A stretch of 64,000 bases of DNA, from the NCBI GenBank assembly GCA_019636795.1, contig JAHBWW010000001.1, positions 310,001-374,000 of the forward strand, read 5' to 3'. The position numbers and the translations under genes are program-made. This DNA comes from Phycisphaeraceae bacterium (GTDB lineage: Bacteria > Planctomycetota > Phycisphaerae > Phycisphaerales > UBA1924). Numbering within the stretch: the stretch's first letter is position 1; each line of letters starts with the position of its first letter. The notes below the pieces were generated by a model, which saw nothing but the letters and a program-made list of their open reading frames with translations, made no database searches and was not told the DNA's origin. Below, piece after piece: positions 1 to 8,944 of this stretch.

Positions 1-3000
1 GTTTCAACGGCAAACTCGAGGGGTGAAGGTGCGACACGGTCGGCAGTTGGTGATTCATTGAGTTGCGCGTGGCGGTCGAGTGCATCGCGCACCTGGGGGA
101 GGATGCGAGAAGCGTTGCCATTGACGATGCCATCGCGAATGACAACGAGGACTTTGCCGCGTTCCTTGGGAGTGCCATCGATCGGGACGAGGCGATCGAC
201 GATGATCTGCGGGTCGCCGCGCGAGTGATCGAGCCGGCCCGAGACGAAGAAAGGCTCTTCGGTTTCGAGAATGTGTGCAAACTGGTCGTAAGTATCGGGG
301 AAGAGAACGGCTTCGGCGGTGGTGGCGACGTCTTCGATGGTGACGATTGCCATTTTTCGTCCGGCGTTTTTGCCGTTTCGGCTGACAATGGTGCGCACAC
401 TTTGAGCGATGACGCCGACGAGAATGCGGCGATCCTGTGGATGATCGCGCAGGCCTGAGAGATCGGTCGAGGCGAAGGCGCGGATCCACGAACCCCAGCG
501 ATCGAGCGGATGGCTTGAAACGTAGAAGCCGAGGGTTTCCTTCTCAAATCGCAGTGCATCGGCTTCGGGCCAAGGGGTTGCCTTGGCGAGCGATGCTGCT
601 GCTGTAGTGGTTGTGGTGGGGGTAGCTTCGGGCATGCCGAAGAGAGAGCCCTGGCCACTGGCGCGATCAGCGGCGGCCTGCTGACCGGCGCTGACCGCCT
701 GATCGATGGTTGCGATCATGGCGGCTCGCTGCGGGCGAGCGTGGAGGGCGTCGAACGCGCCGCTTTTGATGAGGCTTTCGATGGTGGCTTTGTTGACAGC
801 TGCGGGCGAGACGCGTTCGCAGAAGTCGAAGAGCGATGTGTAAGGCTTTGGAGTGCGTGGGGGGGGCGTGTCGATGAGGTTCTGGGGTGGTGTTTCGTCT
901 CGCTCGGCGATGATGGCTTCGATGGCCTTTTCGCCGGCACCCTTGATGGCTTTGAGCCCGAAGCGAATGTGCCCATGCAAAGGATCGTGTGGCTCATCGT
1001 CATCGAACGCCACGGTGAACTCGGCTTTGGAAATGTTGATGTCGGGCGGGCGGACCTCGATGCCGACGCGGCCATTGGGGCGGCGTGTGCGACGGCAGTC
1101 TTCGAGATAGGGGATCCAATCGCTGATTTTCTGGGCCTGGCTTTCGTAGCTCAGGAATGCGGCCATGTATTGTGCGGGGAAGTAGGTCTTGAGGTATGCG
1201 GTCTGATAGGCGACGATGGCGTAGCCGGTGGAGTGGCTTTTGTTGAAGCCGTAGCCGGCGAACTTGAGGATGAGTTCGAAGAGTTCGTCGGCGTTTGCCT
1301 TTGGGAGGCCTTTTTGGCCCGCGCCCTCGATGAACTTGGGGCGGTTGGCGTCGATGATCTTGGCTTTTTTCTTGCTGATGGCCTTGATGAGCGAGTAGGC
1401 CGAGCGCAGTGGAATGCCGCCGAGTTCATGCACGATCTGCATGACCTGTTCCTGATAGACCATGACGCCATAGGTCTCGGCGGTGAATCGATCGACGATC
1501 GGGTGGATCTGGGGAACCGGTACTTCGCCGTGCTTGCGGCGGTTGTAGTCAGGAATGAGATCCATAGGCCCTGGGCGAAAGAGGGCGTTGGCGGCGATGA
1601 GATCTTCGAGACGGTCGGGTTTCATTTCGACGAGGAGGCGTCGCATACCGCCGGATTCGAACTGGAACACTCCGGTGGTGTCGCCACGCTGAAAGAGTTC
1701 GAAGACGCGCGGGTCGTCGTACGTGAGGCGGTCGAGGTCGAGGGGGTGAATGAGCGACTGCGAAGGTGCGACGGGCGTGCTCTGGGTGGGAAGAGATTGC
1801 CCGACCGCTTGCCAGATGGTTTCTTCGGAGAGTGTTTCGCGGATGATTTTCTTGGCGCGCTCGATGACGGAGAGCGTGCGCAGGCCGAGGAAGTCCATCT
1901 TGAGGAGGCCCATTTTCTCGCATGTGGGGCCGTCCCATTGCGTGACGATTTCGTGGGAGGCTGCGCCGGACTGTTTGTAGAGAGGGACGATTTCGTGGAG
2001 GGGGCGCGTGGCGACGATGACGCCCGCAGCGTGGACCGAGCAGTGTCGGGCCTGGCCTTCGAGCGTGCGGGCGTTGTCGATCAGCTGTGTGATGCGTTCG
2101 CGCGAGACCTGCTGGTCGGGGCCGATATCCTTGTTGATGGCTTCGAGAGCGCGGGCTTCGCCGCGGACGAGGGCAGCGAAGTCCGGATCGGTTTCGATGG
2201 CAGAGTCGATCGTGATATTGAGTTGTTCGGGGATAAGTTTGGCGACACGATCGGCAACGGGGAGCGAGATGGCCAGAACGCGCGCGACATCGCGGACAGC
2301 AGCGCGGGCTTTCATCGTTCCGAAGGTGATGATCTGCGCGACATGGCCGTATTTCTCGCGAACGTAGTCGATGACTGCGCCTCGGCCATCTTGACACAGG
2401 TCGATATCGATATCGGGATACTCGGAGCGGTCGGGGTCGGTGAATCGTTCGAAGAGCAGGCCGTAGCGCACGGGGCAGGCGTTGGACAGGCCGAGCACGT
2501 AGCCGACCATAGTTCCGACACCCGAGCCGCGGGCGCTGGCGGGGATGCCGTGCTGGCGGCCCCAGTTGACGAAATCCCACACGATGAGGAAGTAGGCACT
2601 GATGCTCTTGTCGGCGAGGATCTGGAGTTCGCGATTGAGGCGAGCCCATGCGTCGAAACGCTGCGCGAGGTCGTCGCGGTCGGGGAGTTTCTGGCGTGCT
2701 TCAGCAGCCTGGGGAGTGCCTTCGACGTGTTCGTGTTTCGTGTCGAGAACCTGGCTGCCATAGCGCCAGACCATGCCGGCTTCGCTGAGCATGCGCAGAG
2801 CAGTGTCGCATTCTTTCTTGAGGTGCTCCTGATTCTGACCGGGGTCGGTGGCGGGTTCGAGTATGAAGCGAGAGCAGTAGTCCGCGTACCAGGCGGAAAG
2901 ATCGCCCGCGAACCTTGCGTCCGAGTGTTTGGGTAATTGCGATTTTGGTGGGGCCTTGACAACGACGACCGGGGCATGGCTTGCGCCGACGGGGAGTTCG

Positions 3001-3926
3001 ACATTGCAGCGGCGGGCGATGCGGACGGTGTTGGCGAGAGCCTCCAGCCCGGCGTTGCCGAATGCCTGATTGTTGTAGTTGTCGCTGGCGAAAATGTCCT
3101 GCATTTCGCGCGGGCTCTTGACGTAGAGCTCGGGGGTGTAGCGCAGGCGATCCTGATCCCACTTGTTCTTGGCCATCGAGATGCAGATGAGTGTGTCGTG
3201 GGCGTCGTGGTCCTCTGCACGGAGGAAGTGGCTGTCGTTGTCGCAGACGAGGGGCAGGTCGAGCTCGCGGGCCAGGCGAATCAAGTGCGGGTTGATGGCG
3301 TTCTGCTCGGGCACATGGTGCTGAAGTTCGATGAAGAAGCGGGGGCCGGCAGCGGAGGGCGCGAAGATGTTGCTGTACCAGCGTGCTACTTCGAGCGCTT
3401 TGTCCCAGTGCGTTTGATCGCCGGAGCTTTCGTAGCGCGTCAGGTGGAAGGCGAGTTCGCTGCCGAGGTGGCCGTTGATTGCGATGAGGCCCTCGTTGTG
3501 ACGTTCGAGGAGTTCGCGATCCATGCGGGGTTTGTAGTAGAACCCGGTGAGGTAGGCTTCGGAGCAGAGGAGCATGAGGTTCTGCCAACCGGTTTCGTTT
3601 TCAGCCAGAAGGACGAGGTGGTATCCGCCGTCGGCGACACCGGTGTGTGTGCGGTCGGTGCGTGGTCCTGGGGCGATGTAGGCCTCGACGCCGAGGATGG
3701 GTTTGATGCCAGCGGTTTTTGCCCTGTCGTAGAAAATGGCGGCGGCGTGCAGGTTGCCGTGGTCGGTGATGGCGACTGCGTCCATCCCGAGTTGCTTGAC
3801 GCGATCGACGAGTTTATCAACGCGATTTCCACCATCGAGCAGTGAGTATTCGCTGTGGAGATGGAGATGGATGAAGCCCGGGCTGAGGTCTGAGGCCGGC
3901 ACTGTTTCTTGTGGACCTTTGAGCAC
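1..3926 (-). CDS. dnaE: DNA polymerase III subunit alpha, 3' end cut by window
   Basis: Catalytic subunit of the replicative DNA polymerase (C-family). The reading frame starts at a GTG directly after an in-frame TAG and begins with a PHP domain carrying FIHLHLHSEYSLLDGG (about residues 17-32). The catalytic PDIDID motif falls at residues 504-509 (D505 and D507 match the two invariant Asp). An OB-fold segment, RKMAIVTIEDVATTAEAV, lies near residue 1190. Three sampled regions about 1.5-2 kb apart read in one frame, so the gene looks intact. At least 1308 residues are present, longer than E. coli DnaE (1160), and the C-terminus lies beyond position 1. The 731-residue frame on the opposite strand is an antisense shadow. 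Family identity is certain; the exact start is less so. Confidence 0.95.
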   Translation of the reverse strand, partial: MLKGPQETVPASDLSPGFIHLHLHSEYSLLDGGNRVDKLVDRVKQLGMDAVAITDHGNLHAAAIFYDRAKTAGIKPILGVEAYIAPGPRTDRTHTGVADGGYHLVLLAENETGWQNLMLLCSEAYLTGFYYKPRMDRELLERHNEGLIAINGHLGSELAFHLTRYESSGDQTHWDKALEVARWYSNIFAPSAAGPRFFIELQHHVPEQNAINPHLIRLARELDLPLVCDNDSHFLRAEDHDAHDTLICISMAKNKWDQDRLRYTPELYVKSPREMQDIFASDNYNNQAFGNAGLEALANTVRIARRCNVELPVGASHAPVVVVKAPPKSQLPKHSDARFAGDLSAWYADYCSRFILEPATDPGQNQEHLKKECDTALRMLSEAGMVWRYGSQVLDTKHEHVEGTPQAAEARQKLPDRDDLAQRFDAWARLNRELQILADKSISAYFLIVWDFVNWGRQHGIPASARGSGVGTMVGYVLGLSNACPVRYGLLFERFTDPDRSEYPDIDIDLCQDGRGAVIDYVREKYGHVAQIITFGTMKARAAVRDVARVLAISLPVADRVAKLIPEQLNITIDSAIETDPDFAALVRGEARALEAINKDIGPDQQVSRERITQLIDNARTLEGQARHCSVHAAGVIVATRPLHEIVPLYKQSGAASHEIVTQWDGPTCEKMGLLKMDFLGLRTLSVIERAKKIIRETLSEETIWQAVGQSLPTQSTPVAPSQSLIHPLDLDRLTYDDPRVFELFQRGDTTGVFQFESGGMRRLLVEMKPDRLEDLIAANALFRPGPMDLIPDYNRRKHGEVPVPQIHPIVDRFTAETYGVMVYQEQVMQIVHELGGIPLRSAYSLIKAISKKKAKIIDANRPKFIEGAGQKGLPKANADELFELILKFAGYGFNKSHSTGYAIVAYQTAYLKTYFPAQYMAAFLSYESQAQKISDWIPYLEDCRRTRRPNGRVGIEVRPPDINISKAEFTVAFDDDEPHDPLHGHIRFGLKAIKGAGEKAIEAIIAERDETPPQNLIDTPPPRTPKPYTSLFDFCERVSPAAVNKATIESLIKSGAFDALHARPQRAAMIATIDQAVSAGQQAAADRASGQGSLFGMPEATPTTTTTAAASLAKATPWPEADALRFEKETLGFYVSSHPLDRWGSWIRAFASTDLSGLRDHPQDRRILVGVIAQSVRTIVSRNGKNAGRKMAIVTIEDVATTAEAVLFPDTYDQFAHILETEEPFFVSGRLDHSRGDPQIIVDRLVPIDGTPKERGKVLVVIRDGIVNGNASRILPQVRDALDRHAQLNESPTADRVAPSPLEFAVE

Positions 3927-4218
3927 GACATACTACCTGTTGTGTGGTGTTTGAAGAGACTTCGATTATAGCGGGCATCCGTACTTTGTGTGGTTTGCGA
4001 CAGGCTTTCCACCGCACCGGCTGATGAAAAGCGACTGAGGCAGGCGGGGCAGGGTGTTTCGGACATTGGGGGCATACGCCCAAACTTCCTGATCTGTATA
4101 GAAGGGCGCGGAATGTCACTCGATTGTTCCAGCGGGTTGTCGTGAGGTGTGGCGAATTGCACCTTGATCGGTGGCGGCCGGTGGCTGCTGAACAAATCAA
4201 ACCCGAAGGAGTGACATC

Positions 4219-4893
4219 ATGAAGACTGTGTGTTCGTTGATCGCTGTTGCCGTCGTCGGTTCCGTTGCCTCGGCCGACGTAGTTTCCTTTCAGTTCGCGG
4301 GCGTGTCGCGAGGCAACAACGTGGGTATTGCTGTGAATGGAGGGAGTTATCAGAATGTCTTTTCGGGAAGTGTGATTCACAACATTGATGGGCAACGGAC
4401 AGTGACGTTCTGCATCGATCCCGATCAGTATGCGCAGAAAGGTACAGCCGAGTTTCAGCGTGAATCGCTGGCCGATGCACTCTCGCATCGCGGCGGTGCA
4501 CTGGCCAAGGCCTGGGCCATCGCGGAGATGGCGCACGCTGCTGGCCCGGACATCTGGACCGAGACTGCGGACAAGAACCTGGCATCCGCGTTTCAGATCG
4601 CGGTGTGGGAGGTTGTGATGGACCTTGATGCAGAAATCGGGCTCTCTTCGCTGAGTCTTTCGGGCGGTGCCTTCAAGGCTCAGGGAACGAGCAACTCGTC
4701 ATTGTCTTCTGGTGTCAGCTCGATTGTGAACCAGCTCTTCGGTTCGATCTCGTTCGACTCGATGAAACTCGGGAAGTTCGAGGCCTATACGAACAGTGCA
4801 CACCAGGACTTCATGACCATGGTTCCTGCACCGGGCTCGATGTTGCTCAGTCTCGCGGCTCTGCCTCTGATCGCGACACGTCGTCGCAAGTGA
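4219..4893 (+). CDS. secreted PEP-CTERM-type protein, possible thioester fold
   Basis: 224 residues with a signal peptide (MKTVCSLIAVAVVGSVASAD) and a C-terminal sorting-like signal: VPAPGS, a hydrophobic stretch, then RRRK. This is the PEP-CTERM layout that exosortase-type enzymes process and anchor. The body has FCIDPDQ (Cys65) and, 61 residues later, FQIAVWEVV (Gln126). That resembles the Cys and Gln pair of surface thioester domains and of a known group of PEP-CTERM proteins. A strong GAAGGAG ribosome site lies just upstream of the ATG. Export and anchoring are well supported; the thioester idea is inference. No exosortase is encoded in this window. Confidence 0.8.
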   Translation: MKTVCSLIAVAVVGSVASADVVSFQFAGVSRGNNVGIAVNGGSYQNVFSGSVIHNIDGQRTVTFCIDPDQYAQKGTAEFQRESLADALSHRGGALAKAWAIAEMAHAAGPDIWTETADKNLASAFQIAVWEVVMDLDAEIGLSSLSLSGGAFKAQGTSNSSLSSGVSSIVNQLFGSISFDSMKLGKFEAYTNSAHQDFMTMVPAPGSMLLSLAALPLIATRRRK

Positions 4894-4924
4894 ATCGCCG
4901 GGCAGTGGACGGGTATGATTCTTC

Positions 4925-5224
4925 ATGCCTCGCCTGACTGAAACGTACACGGTGTTCTCGAACGCGGCGGGCGATAGCGCTCGCCGCGTTTTCGTTTCGA
5001 TTGGGCGGCGGCCGAGTTTTCTGGCGCGGGTGTGCATGTTCCTGGTTGCGGCGCTGGTGTTTGGTGTGGCGCTTGTGGTTCTGATTCCGATCATGCTGTT
5101 CGGGGTATTTTTGCTTGGGTCGCTCTGGTTGTATGTGTCAATTCGGTCACTTTTTCGCCGGGCCGGCGATCCGAACGGCGTGCTCGATCAGAGGCGGAAC
5201 GTGCGTGTGATCGAGCGGGACTGA
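4925..5224 (+). CDS. small membrane protein, unknown function
   Basis: 99 residues. A basic N-terminal part is followed by one long or two tightly packed membrane segments (residues about 36-72, very rich in Val, Leu, Phe and Ala) and a charged cytoplasmic-looking tail. It follows the PEP-CTERM gene by 31 bases on the same strand and converges on the HAD gene with a 1-base gap. I do not recognise a family and no catalytic motif is visible. Codon use matches the neighbours, so it is probably real. Confidence 0.6.
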   Translation: MPRLTETYTVFSNAAGDSARRVFVSIGRRPSFLARVCMFLVAALVFGVALVVLIPIMLFGVFLLGSLWLYVSIRSLFRRAGDPNGVLDQRRNVRVIERD

Positions 5225-5225
5225 C

Positions 5226-5876
5226 TCAATCAAGCGTGATGCCGTGCTGGGCGAGATGAGCAATGATCTGGGAAGCCGTATCGCCTTCGTGATCGATCTG
5301 GTGCGCGTTCCAGCCGCAAGCGCGGGCGGCTTCGACATTCTCGGCCAGATCGTCAAAGAACACGATGTGTCTCGGCTCGACACCGAAGTGCTCAGCTGCG
5401 GTCGTGTAGATGGACCGATCAGGCTTGGCGATGCGCAGTTCATGGCTCGCGAGGCGCGAGCGTAGTTGCGCAGCGGCCGGGAAACCGTTCGGCCCGCTGT
5501 GCTGGCGCGACCAGTGCGCAGCGTTTGTGTTGCTCAACAGGGCGGTGTGGACGTCGGGTCGTGTGCTGAGAGAGCCGATCACCTTGCTGATGCCGGGGTA
5601 TTCCTCGATGAGCCATGCAGCGTGAATCTGCTGCACATCGGCCGGCGAATACAAGCCATCAGTAAGGTCGGCGACGCTTTGAAAGAACTCATCGCATGTG
5701 AGCGCGCCGATCTGATAGTCCTGGGCATATCGGCGGCGGCGGGCCATGATTTCGGGGTCCATCACGCGTTCGTGTAGAGGCAGGCCGGCGCGTGCGCATC
5801 CTTCACGCCAACTGCGGCAGATGCGCAGAATAACCCCTCCCCAATCGAAGCACACGACGCGCAGGTCACTCGTCAT
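5226..5876 (-). CDS. HAD-superfamily phosphatase, YihX-like
   Basis: About 216 residues. Haloacid dehalogenase fold with motif I VCFDWGGV (nucleophile Asp; Gly where the acid/base Asp often sits, as in the YihX and FDxGGV subgroup), motif II LLSNTN, a Lys in RIAKPDRSIY, and motif IV VFFDDLAEN. It probably dephosphorylates a small sugar phosphate or similar metabolite in the cytoplasm; the substrate is not predictable. The ATG at 5876 is chosen: a possible start at 5903 would add nine residues inside truD. The gene overlaps the truD stop by about 10 bases, so it is likely translationally coupled behind truD. Confidence 0.85.
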   Translation of the reverse strand: MTSDLRVVCFDWGGVILRICRSWREGCARAGLPLHERVMDPEIMARRRRYAQDYQIGALTCDEFFQSVADLTDGLYSPADVQQIHAAWLIEEYPGISKVIGSLSTRPDVHTALLSNTNAAHWSRQHSGPNGFPAAAQLRSRLASHELRIAKPDRSIYTTAAEHFGVEPRHIVFFDDLAENVEAARACGWNAHQIDHEGDTASQIIAHLAQHGITLD

Positions 5877-7185
5877 CGAGTGGCTCCTCTGAGTTCTGAG
5901 CAAGGTCGATTTTCATGATTTCCTCGAGCACGGTTGTGGCGAATGCGCCTCGGGGCAGGTCGAATGCGCAGCGCAGGAAGGGGCCGTGCTCGTCGGTGCC
6001 GCCTTCGACCTCGATATCGGTGATCGGCACGCGCAGGGCGCGGCGCGAACCTCCGACCATTTCGGAGCGTGTGTCCTGACACAGACTCAGGATCTCTGGG
6101 GAAAGGCTGAAGGCATCGAGGGCTTCAGCTTCCGCCTGGTCGACGCTGCCTGCGGCGCGTTTCATGGATGTTCCCCAGAGCGGGCCGCTCGGGTTGAGTT
6201 CGAAGCGATCGACGAGTGGTTGCAGTTCCGCGAGATTGTCGGACGTGACAAGAAAGGTCTTGCGAGTGGTTGGTGGCATGGCGAGGTCGCCCTGGATGAG
6301 CGTCGCGAGCGTGCCCGACCGCAGTCGCTCGACAAGCACGCGATTGAAAACAGCCGACTGAAAAGCGGAGTAGTAGAACCCTCGGTCCCGCGGGTCGATC
6401 ATGCCCCACGCATCCCGGGCCGAGCCTCCGCGTGCCATGGCAGCGAGCACAAGCCGTTCGGTTCGGAAGTGAACAGGTGTGGCGTCGCGTGCGTCAGAGA
6501 ATCGTGAGTTGGCAAAATGCTCGCGGGCGGCTTGGAATATCGCGTCGATGGGCGAGAGCGGGCAATCCAGACCGAGCATGATGCGTGTTGCCAGGTCGCA
6601 GTCATTGAGGAAGAGTGCGCGACCGATCAGATGATTGCGGCCGAAGACCCCGAAGCGCTGAGGCCCAAAGCGATTTGGGAGCCCTTGGCGCATGAGTTGA
6701 TCCAGACATCGGCGTGCACGCACAGCGGCGCTGAGATCAACACTTCTGATCTTGATGGAGAAGCGATTGCCTACGAGGTGTCCGCGGCGAAGTTTGTTGC
6801 TGTGTTGATCGACCCAAAGCACCGTCAGGTCGGGGTGCTGGAGCATCGGGAAACTGTCTGCGTTGCGGCCTGGGGCGTGCACGCTGAGGGTCTGGCGAGT
6901 GACAGCGTGTTTGTCCTTGAGGCCGGCGAATCCAATCGCCGAGCGCGCGACGCCGAAGTGGCGTGCGACGATCTCGATCGTTTCCTGTGTTGTGAGGCCT
7001 CGCTTCTCGATGAAGAGGTAGATGTGTTCGCCCTGACCGCCAGGTGTGTAGAGAGGAATCTCTTCGACGAAAAAGTCCGAGTCGCGCTGACGAATCGTCC
7101 CCCCGGTGCCGGGAACATTCTGAGTGAGCAGAAGATCGGGAGCGTTGATCGGCTTCGAATCGAGCGTGTGCGGCGCATCAGCCAT
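5866..7185 (-). CDS. truD: tRNA pseudouridine synthase D
   Basis: 439 residues. TruD makes pseudouridine 13 in tRNA-Glu. The N-terminal part carries RQRDSDFFVEEIP and the catalytic segment GFAGLKDKHAVTRQ with the invariant Asp at residue 91; KIRSVDL and NRFGPQRFG follow as in the family. It is somewhat longer than E. coli TruD (349). It lies 8 bases downstream of the bifunctional-nuclease gene and overlaps the HAD gene, so these three probably form one transcript. Confidence 0.95.
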   Translation of the reverse strand: MADAPHTLDSKPINAPDLLLTQNVPGTGGTIRQRDSDFFVEEIPLYTPGGQGEHIYLFIEKRGLTTQETIEIVARHFGVARSAIGFAGLKDKHAVTRQTLSVHAPGRNADSFPMLQHPDLTVLWVDQHSNKLRRGHLVGNRFSIKIRSVDLSAAVRARRCLDQLMRQGLPNRFGPQRFGVFGRNHLIGRALFLNDCDLATRIMLGLDCPLSPIDAIFQAAREHFANSRFSDARDATPVHFRTERLVLAAMARGGSARDAWGMIDPRDRGFYYSAFQSAVFNRVLVERLRSGTLATLIQGDLAMPPTTRKTFLVTSDNLAELQPLVDRFELNPSGPLWGTSMKRAAGSVDQAEAEALDAFSLSPEILSLCQDTRSEMVGGSRRALRVPITDIEVEGGTDEHGPFLRCAFDLPRGAFATTVLEEIMKIDLAQNSEEPLDDE

Positions 7186-7193
7186 GACTTTGA

Positions 7194-7652
7194 TCAGGAC
7201 TCCTCTTTTAGAGCACCTTCGAGCACATGTTCTTCGACGTAGATCGGAACTTGCTGTGCGATGCCAAGCGCTATGGCGTCGCTGGGTCGAGCATCGATAG
7301 CGACTGGATTGCCATCAGATCGTGCGACGTTGAGGCTTGCGAAGAACGTGTGATCGTCAAGATCGGTGATGCAGATCGATTCGAGCGTGCCGCCGAGTGC
7401 CGTGATGACATTTGCGAGCAGGTCGTGTGTTTGGGGGCGTTTTACGGGGATGTTCTTGAGTCGGCGTTCGATGGCCTGGGCCTCGGGCAGGCCGATGACG
7501 ATCGGAAACTTGCGTGCGGACTGGAGCCTGTCGAACTGTGCCGCCTCGTCGAGCGGCGTCTCGGGCGCGGGCAGGATCTCGCGCAGTTCGATGATCTGAT
7601 AGTCCGCCAGTTCGCGGATGAGAATTCGGGCCAGTTCCATTTGGACAGCCAT
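7194..7652 (-). CDS. bifunctional nuclease family protein (DUF151)
   Basis: 152 residues matching the DUF151/BFN family. The conserved segment NPVAIDARPSDAIALGIA is present, as are the IVIGLPEAQAIER and THDLLANVITALGG regions. Family members have reported RNase/DNase activity, but the physiological role in bacteria is unclear. Length is near the family norm. It is the first gene of a tight cluster with truD and the HAD phosphatase. Confidence 0.9.
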   Translation of the reverse strand: MAVQMELARILIRELADYQIIELREILPAPETPLDEAAQFDRLQSARKFPIVIGLPEAQAIERRLKNIPVKRPQTHDLLANVITALGGTLESICITDLDDHTFFASLNVARSDGNPVAIDARPSDAIALGIAQQVPIYVEEHVLEGALKEES

Positions 7653-7712
7653 CGTGCGGGCTCCTGGGGCTATCCAAGGATACGTCCGAAACGGGGCTTC
7701 GTTGCGTACGAC

Positions 7713-8420
7713 CTAGGTAGAGCCGGGGCGAGGGGTTGAGAACTCGCGCACGAGCGATTCGGGAGCACCGATTTCGGCGACACTGACATGCCCGAGATAT
7801 TCGGCTGCCCGTGGATGTGCGAAACCCCATTTCAAGCCGACAAAGGTTACTGTGGAGTCGGCGCGGACGCATGGCTCGAGCGTCGGGCCTAGATCGGCAT
7901 GAAAGCCGGACGGGAGATCAACCGCGAGCACGCAATCTCGTGATTGACGGTTGATCCACTCGATGAGGTCTGCGACGAGGCCCGTGGCTGGCGTGGTCAG
8001 ACCGGTGCCCAGCAGTGCGTCGACGATCAACACCGTTCCTGGGCCGAGGAGTGAGTGCTCATGCGCGGCTTCATCGCAGGTTGTGGCGACGGCGACAGGA
8101 ATTTTCATCGCAGCAGCGATGTGGGCGTTCGTGCGTGCGTCGCCAGTCAGCGAGGTGGGGTCGCGTGTCGCGATGATGCGTGTCGGGACATTGGCGTTGG
8201 CAAGCAGTCTTGCGAGCGCGAAGCCGTCTCCGCCGTTGTTGCCGGGGCCGCAGAGGATGAGTGCGCCCGTCAGCCCGTGGTGTGCGATGAGGCCGAGCGA
8301 AGCGTCGCGCAGCGCGATGGCGGCGTGCTCCATGAGCACAATCGAAGGCATGCTGAAGCGCTCAACAGCCAGGATGTCGATTTGGCGCAGGTCGCTGGCT
8401 TTGAACCAGAGGTCGGACAT
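7713..8420 (-). CDS. nnrE: NAD(P)H-hydrate epimerase (YjeF N-terminal domain)
   Basis: 235 residues, cytoplasmic. It epimerises damaged NADHX/NADPHX so a dehydratase can repair it. The phosphate-binding CGPGNNGGDGFALARLL (about residues 57-73) and VDALLGTGL and AVDLPSGF motifs are diagnostic. Only the epimerase domain is present; the ADP-dependent dehydratase domain that is fused in many bacteria is absent and must be encoded elsewhere. It follows the MarR gene by 21 bases. Confidence 0.93.
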   Translation of the reverse strand: MSDLWFKASDLRQIDILAVERFSMPSIVLMEHAAIALRDASLGLIAHHGLTGALILCGPGNNGGDGFALARLLANANVPTRIIATRDPTSLTGDARTNAHIAAAMKIPVAVATTCDEAAHEHSLLGPGTVLIVDALLGTGLTTPATGLVADLIEWINRQSRDCVLAVDLPSGFHADLGPTLEPCVRADSTVTFVGLKWGFAHPRAAEYLGHVSVAEIGAPESLVREFSTPRPGST

Positions 8421-8441
8421 AGCTGCTTCGATTCTGTGGCG

Positions 8442-8912
8442 TCAGGCGGGGTGCCGCGCCTTGGCGAGCAGGTCATTGAGTGCTGCGAGTTCTTGCGGCG
8501 AAAGGTGGCCCAGTTGGCGGCGGTGCAAGTTTGTGACAGGTTCGTCGAGCTTTTCGAGAACGCGATAGCCCTTTGGTGTGATGTGAATGACGACGGCGCG
8601 CGCGTCCTTCGGGTCGGCCGCCCGACGGACGAGCCCGGATTCTTCGAGGCGATCGACCAACCGAGTAATGTCGGGGACGCGAGAGACAAGTTCACACTTG
8701 ATTTGCGTGCAGCGCAGCCCGTGCGGCTTGTGGCCGCGGAGGATACGCAGCAAGTTGTAGGTGGTTGAACTGAGTCCGTGTTTGCGAAAGAGAGATTTGA
8801 AGTCGGCTTCGAGGATGCTGACGGTGCGCATGAGATTGAGGAATGCCTCTTGCTCCGCATGCTCGAAGGGTTCTTTCTTGCCGATTTCCGCAGCGAGGGG
8901 ACTCTGATCCAT
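8442..8912 (-). CDS. MarR-family transcriptional regulator
   Basis: 156 residues. Winged helix-turn-helix of the MarR type: GLSSTTYNLLRILRG, the recognition region VSRVPDITRLVDRLEESGLV, and the wing ADPKDARAVVIHITPKGYRVLE. It probably acts as a dimeric repressor of nearby or distant genes; the ligand is unknown. The ATG at 8912 has GGAG upstream; a much longer frame reaching 10301 is not coding above this point. The gene lies 32 bases downstream of the carboxylate transporter, which it may regulate. Confidence 0.9.
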   Translation of the reverse strand: MDQSPLAAEIGKKEPFEHAEQEAFLNLMRTVSILEADFKSLFRKHGLSSTTYNLLRILRGHKPHGLRCTQIKCELVSRVPDITRLVDRLEESGLVRRAADPKDARAVVIHITPKGYRVLEKLDEPVTNLHRRQLGHLSPQELAALNDLLAKARHPA

Positions 8913-8944
8913 GCTTGAGGTCTCCGGCTGAAACGCAAGTGTGA

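Noticed and set aside
741-2936. 731-codon open frame on the plus strand
   Set aside because: It lies antisense to dnaE, whose PHP, PDIDID and OB-fold motifs read on the other strand. Long antisense frames are expected in high-GC genes.
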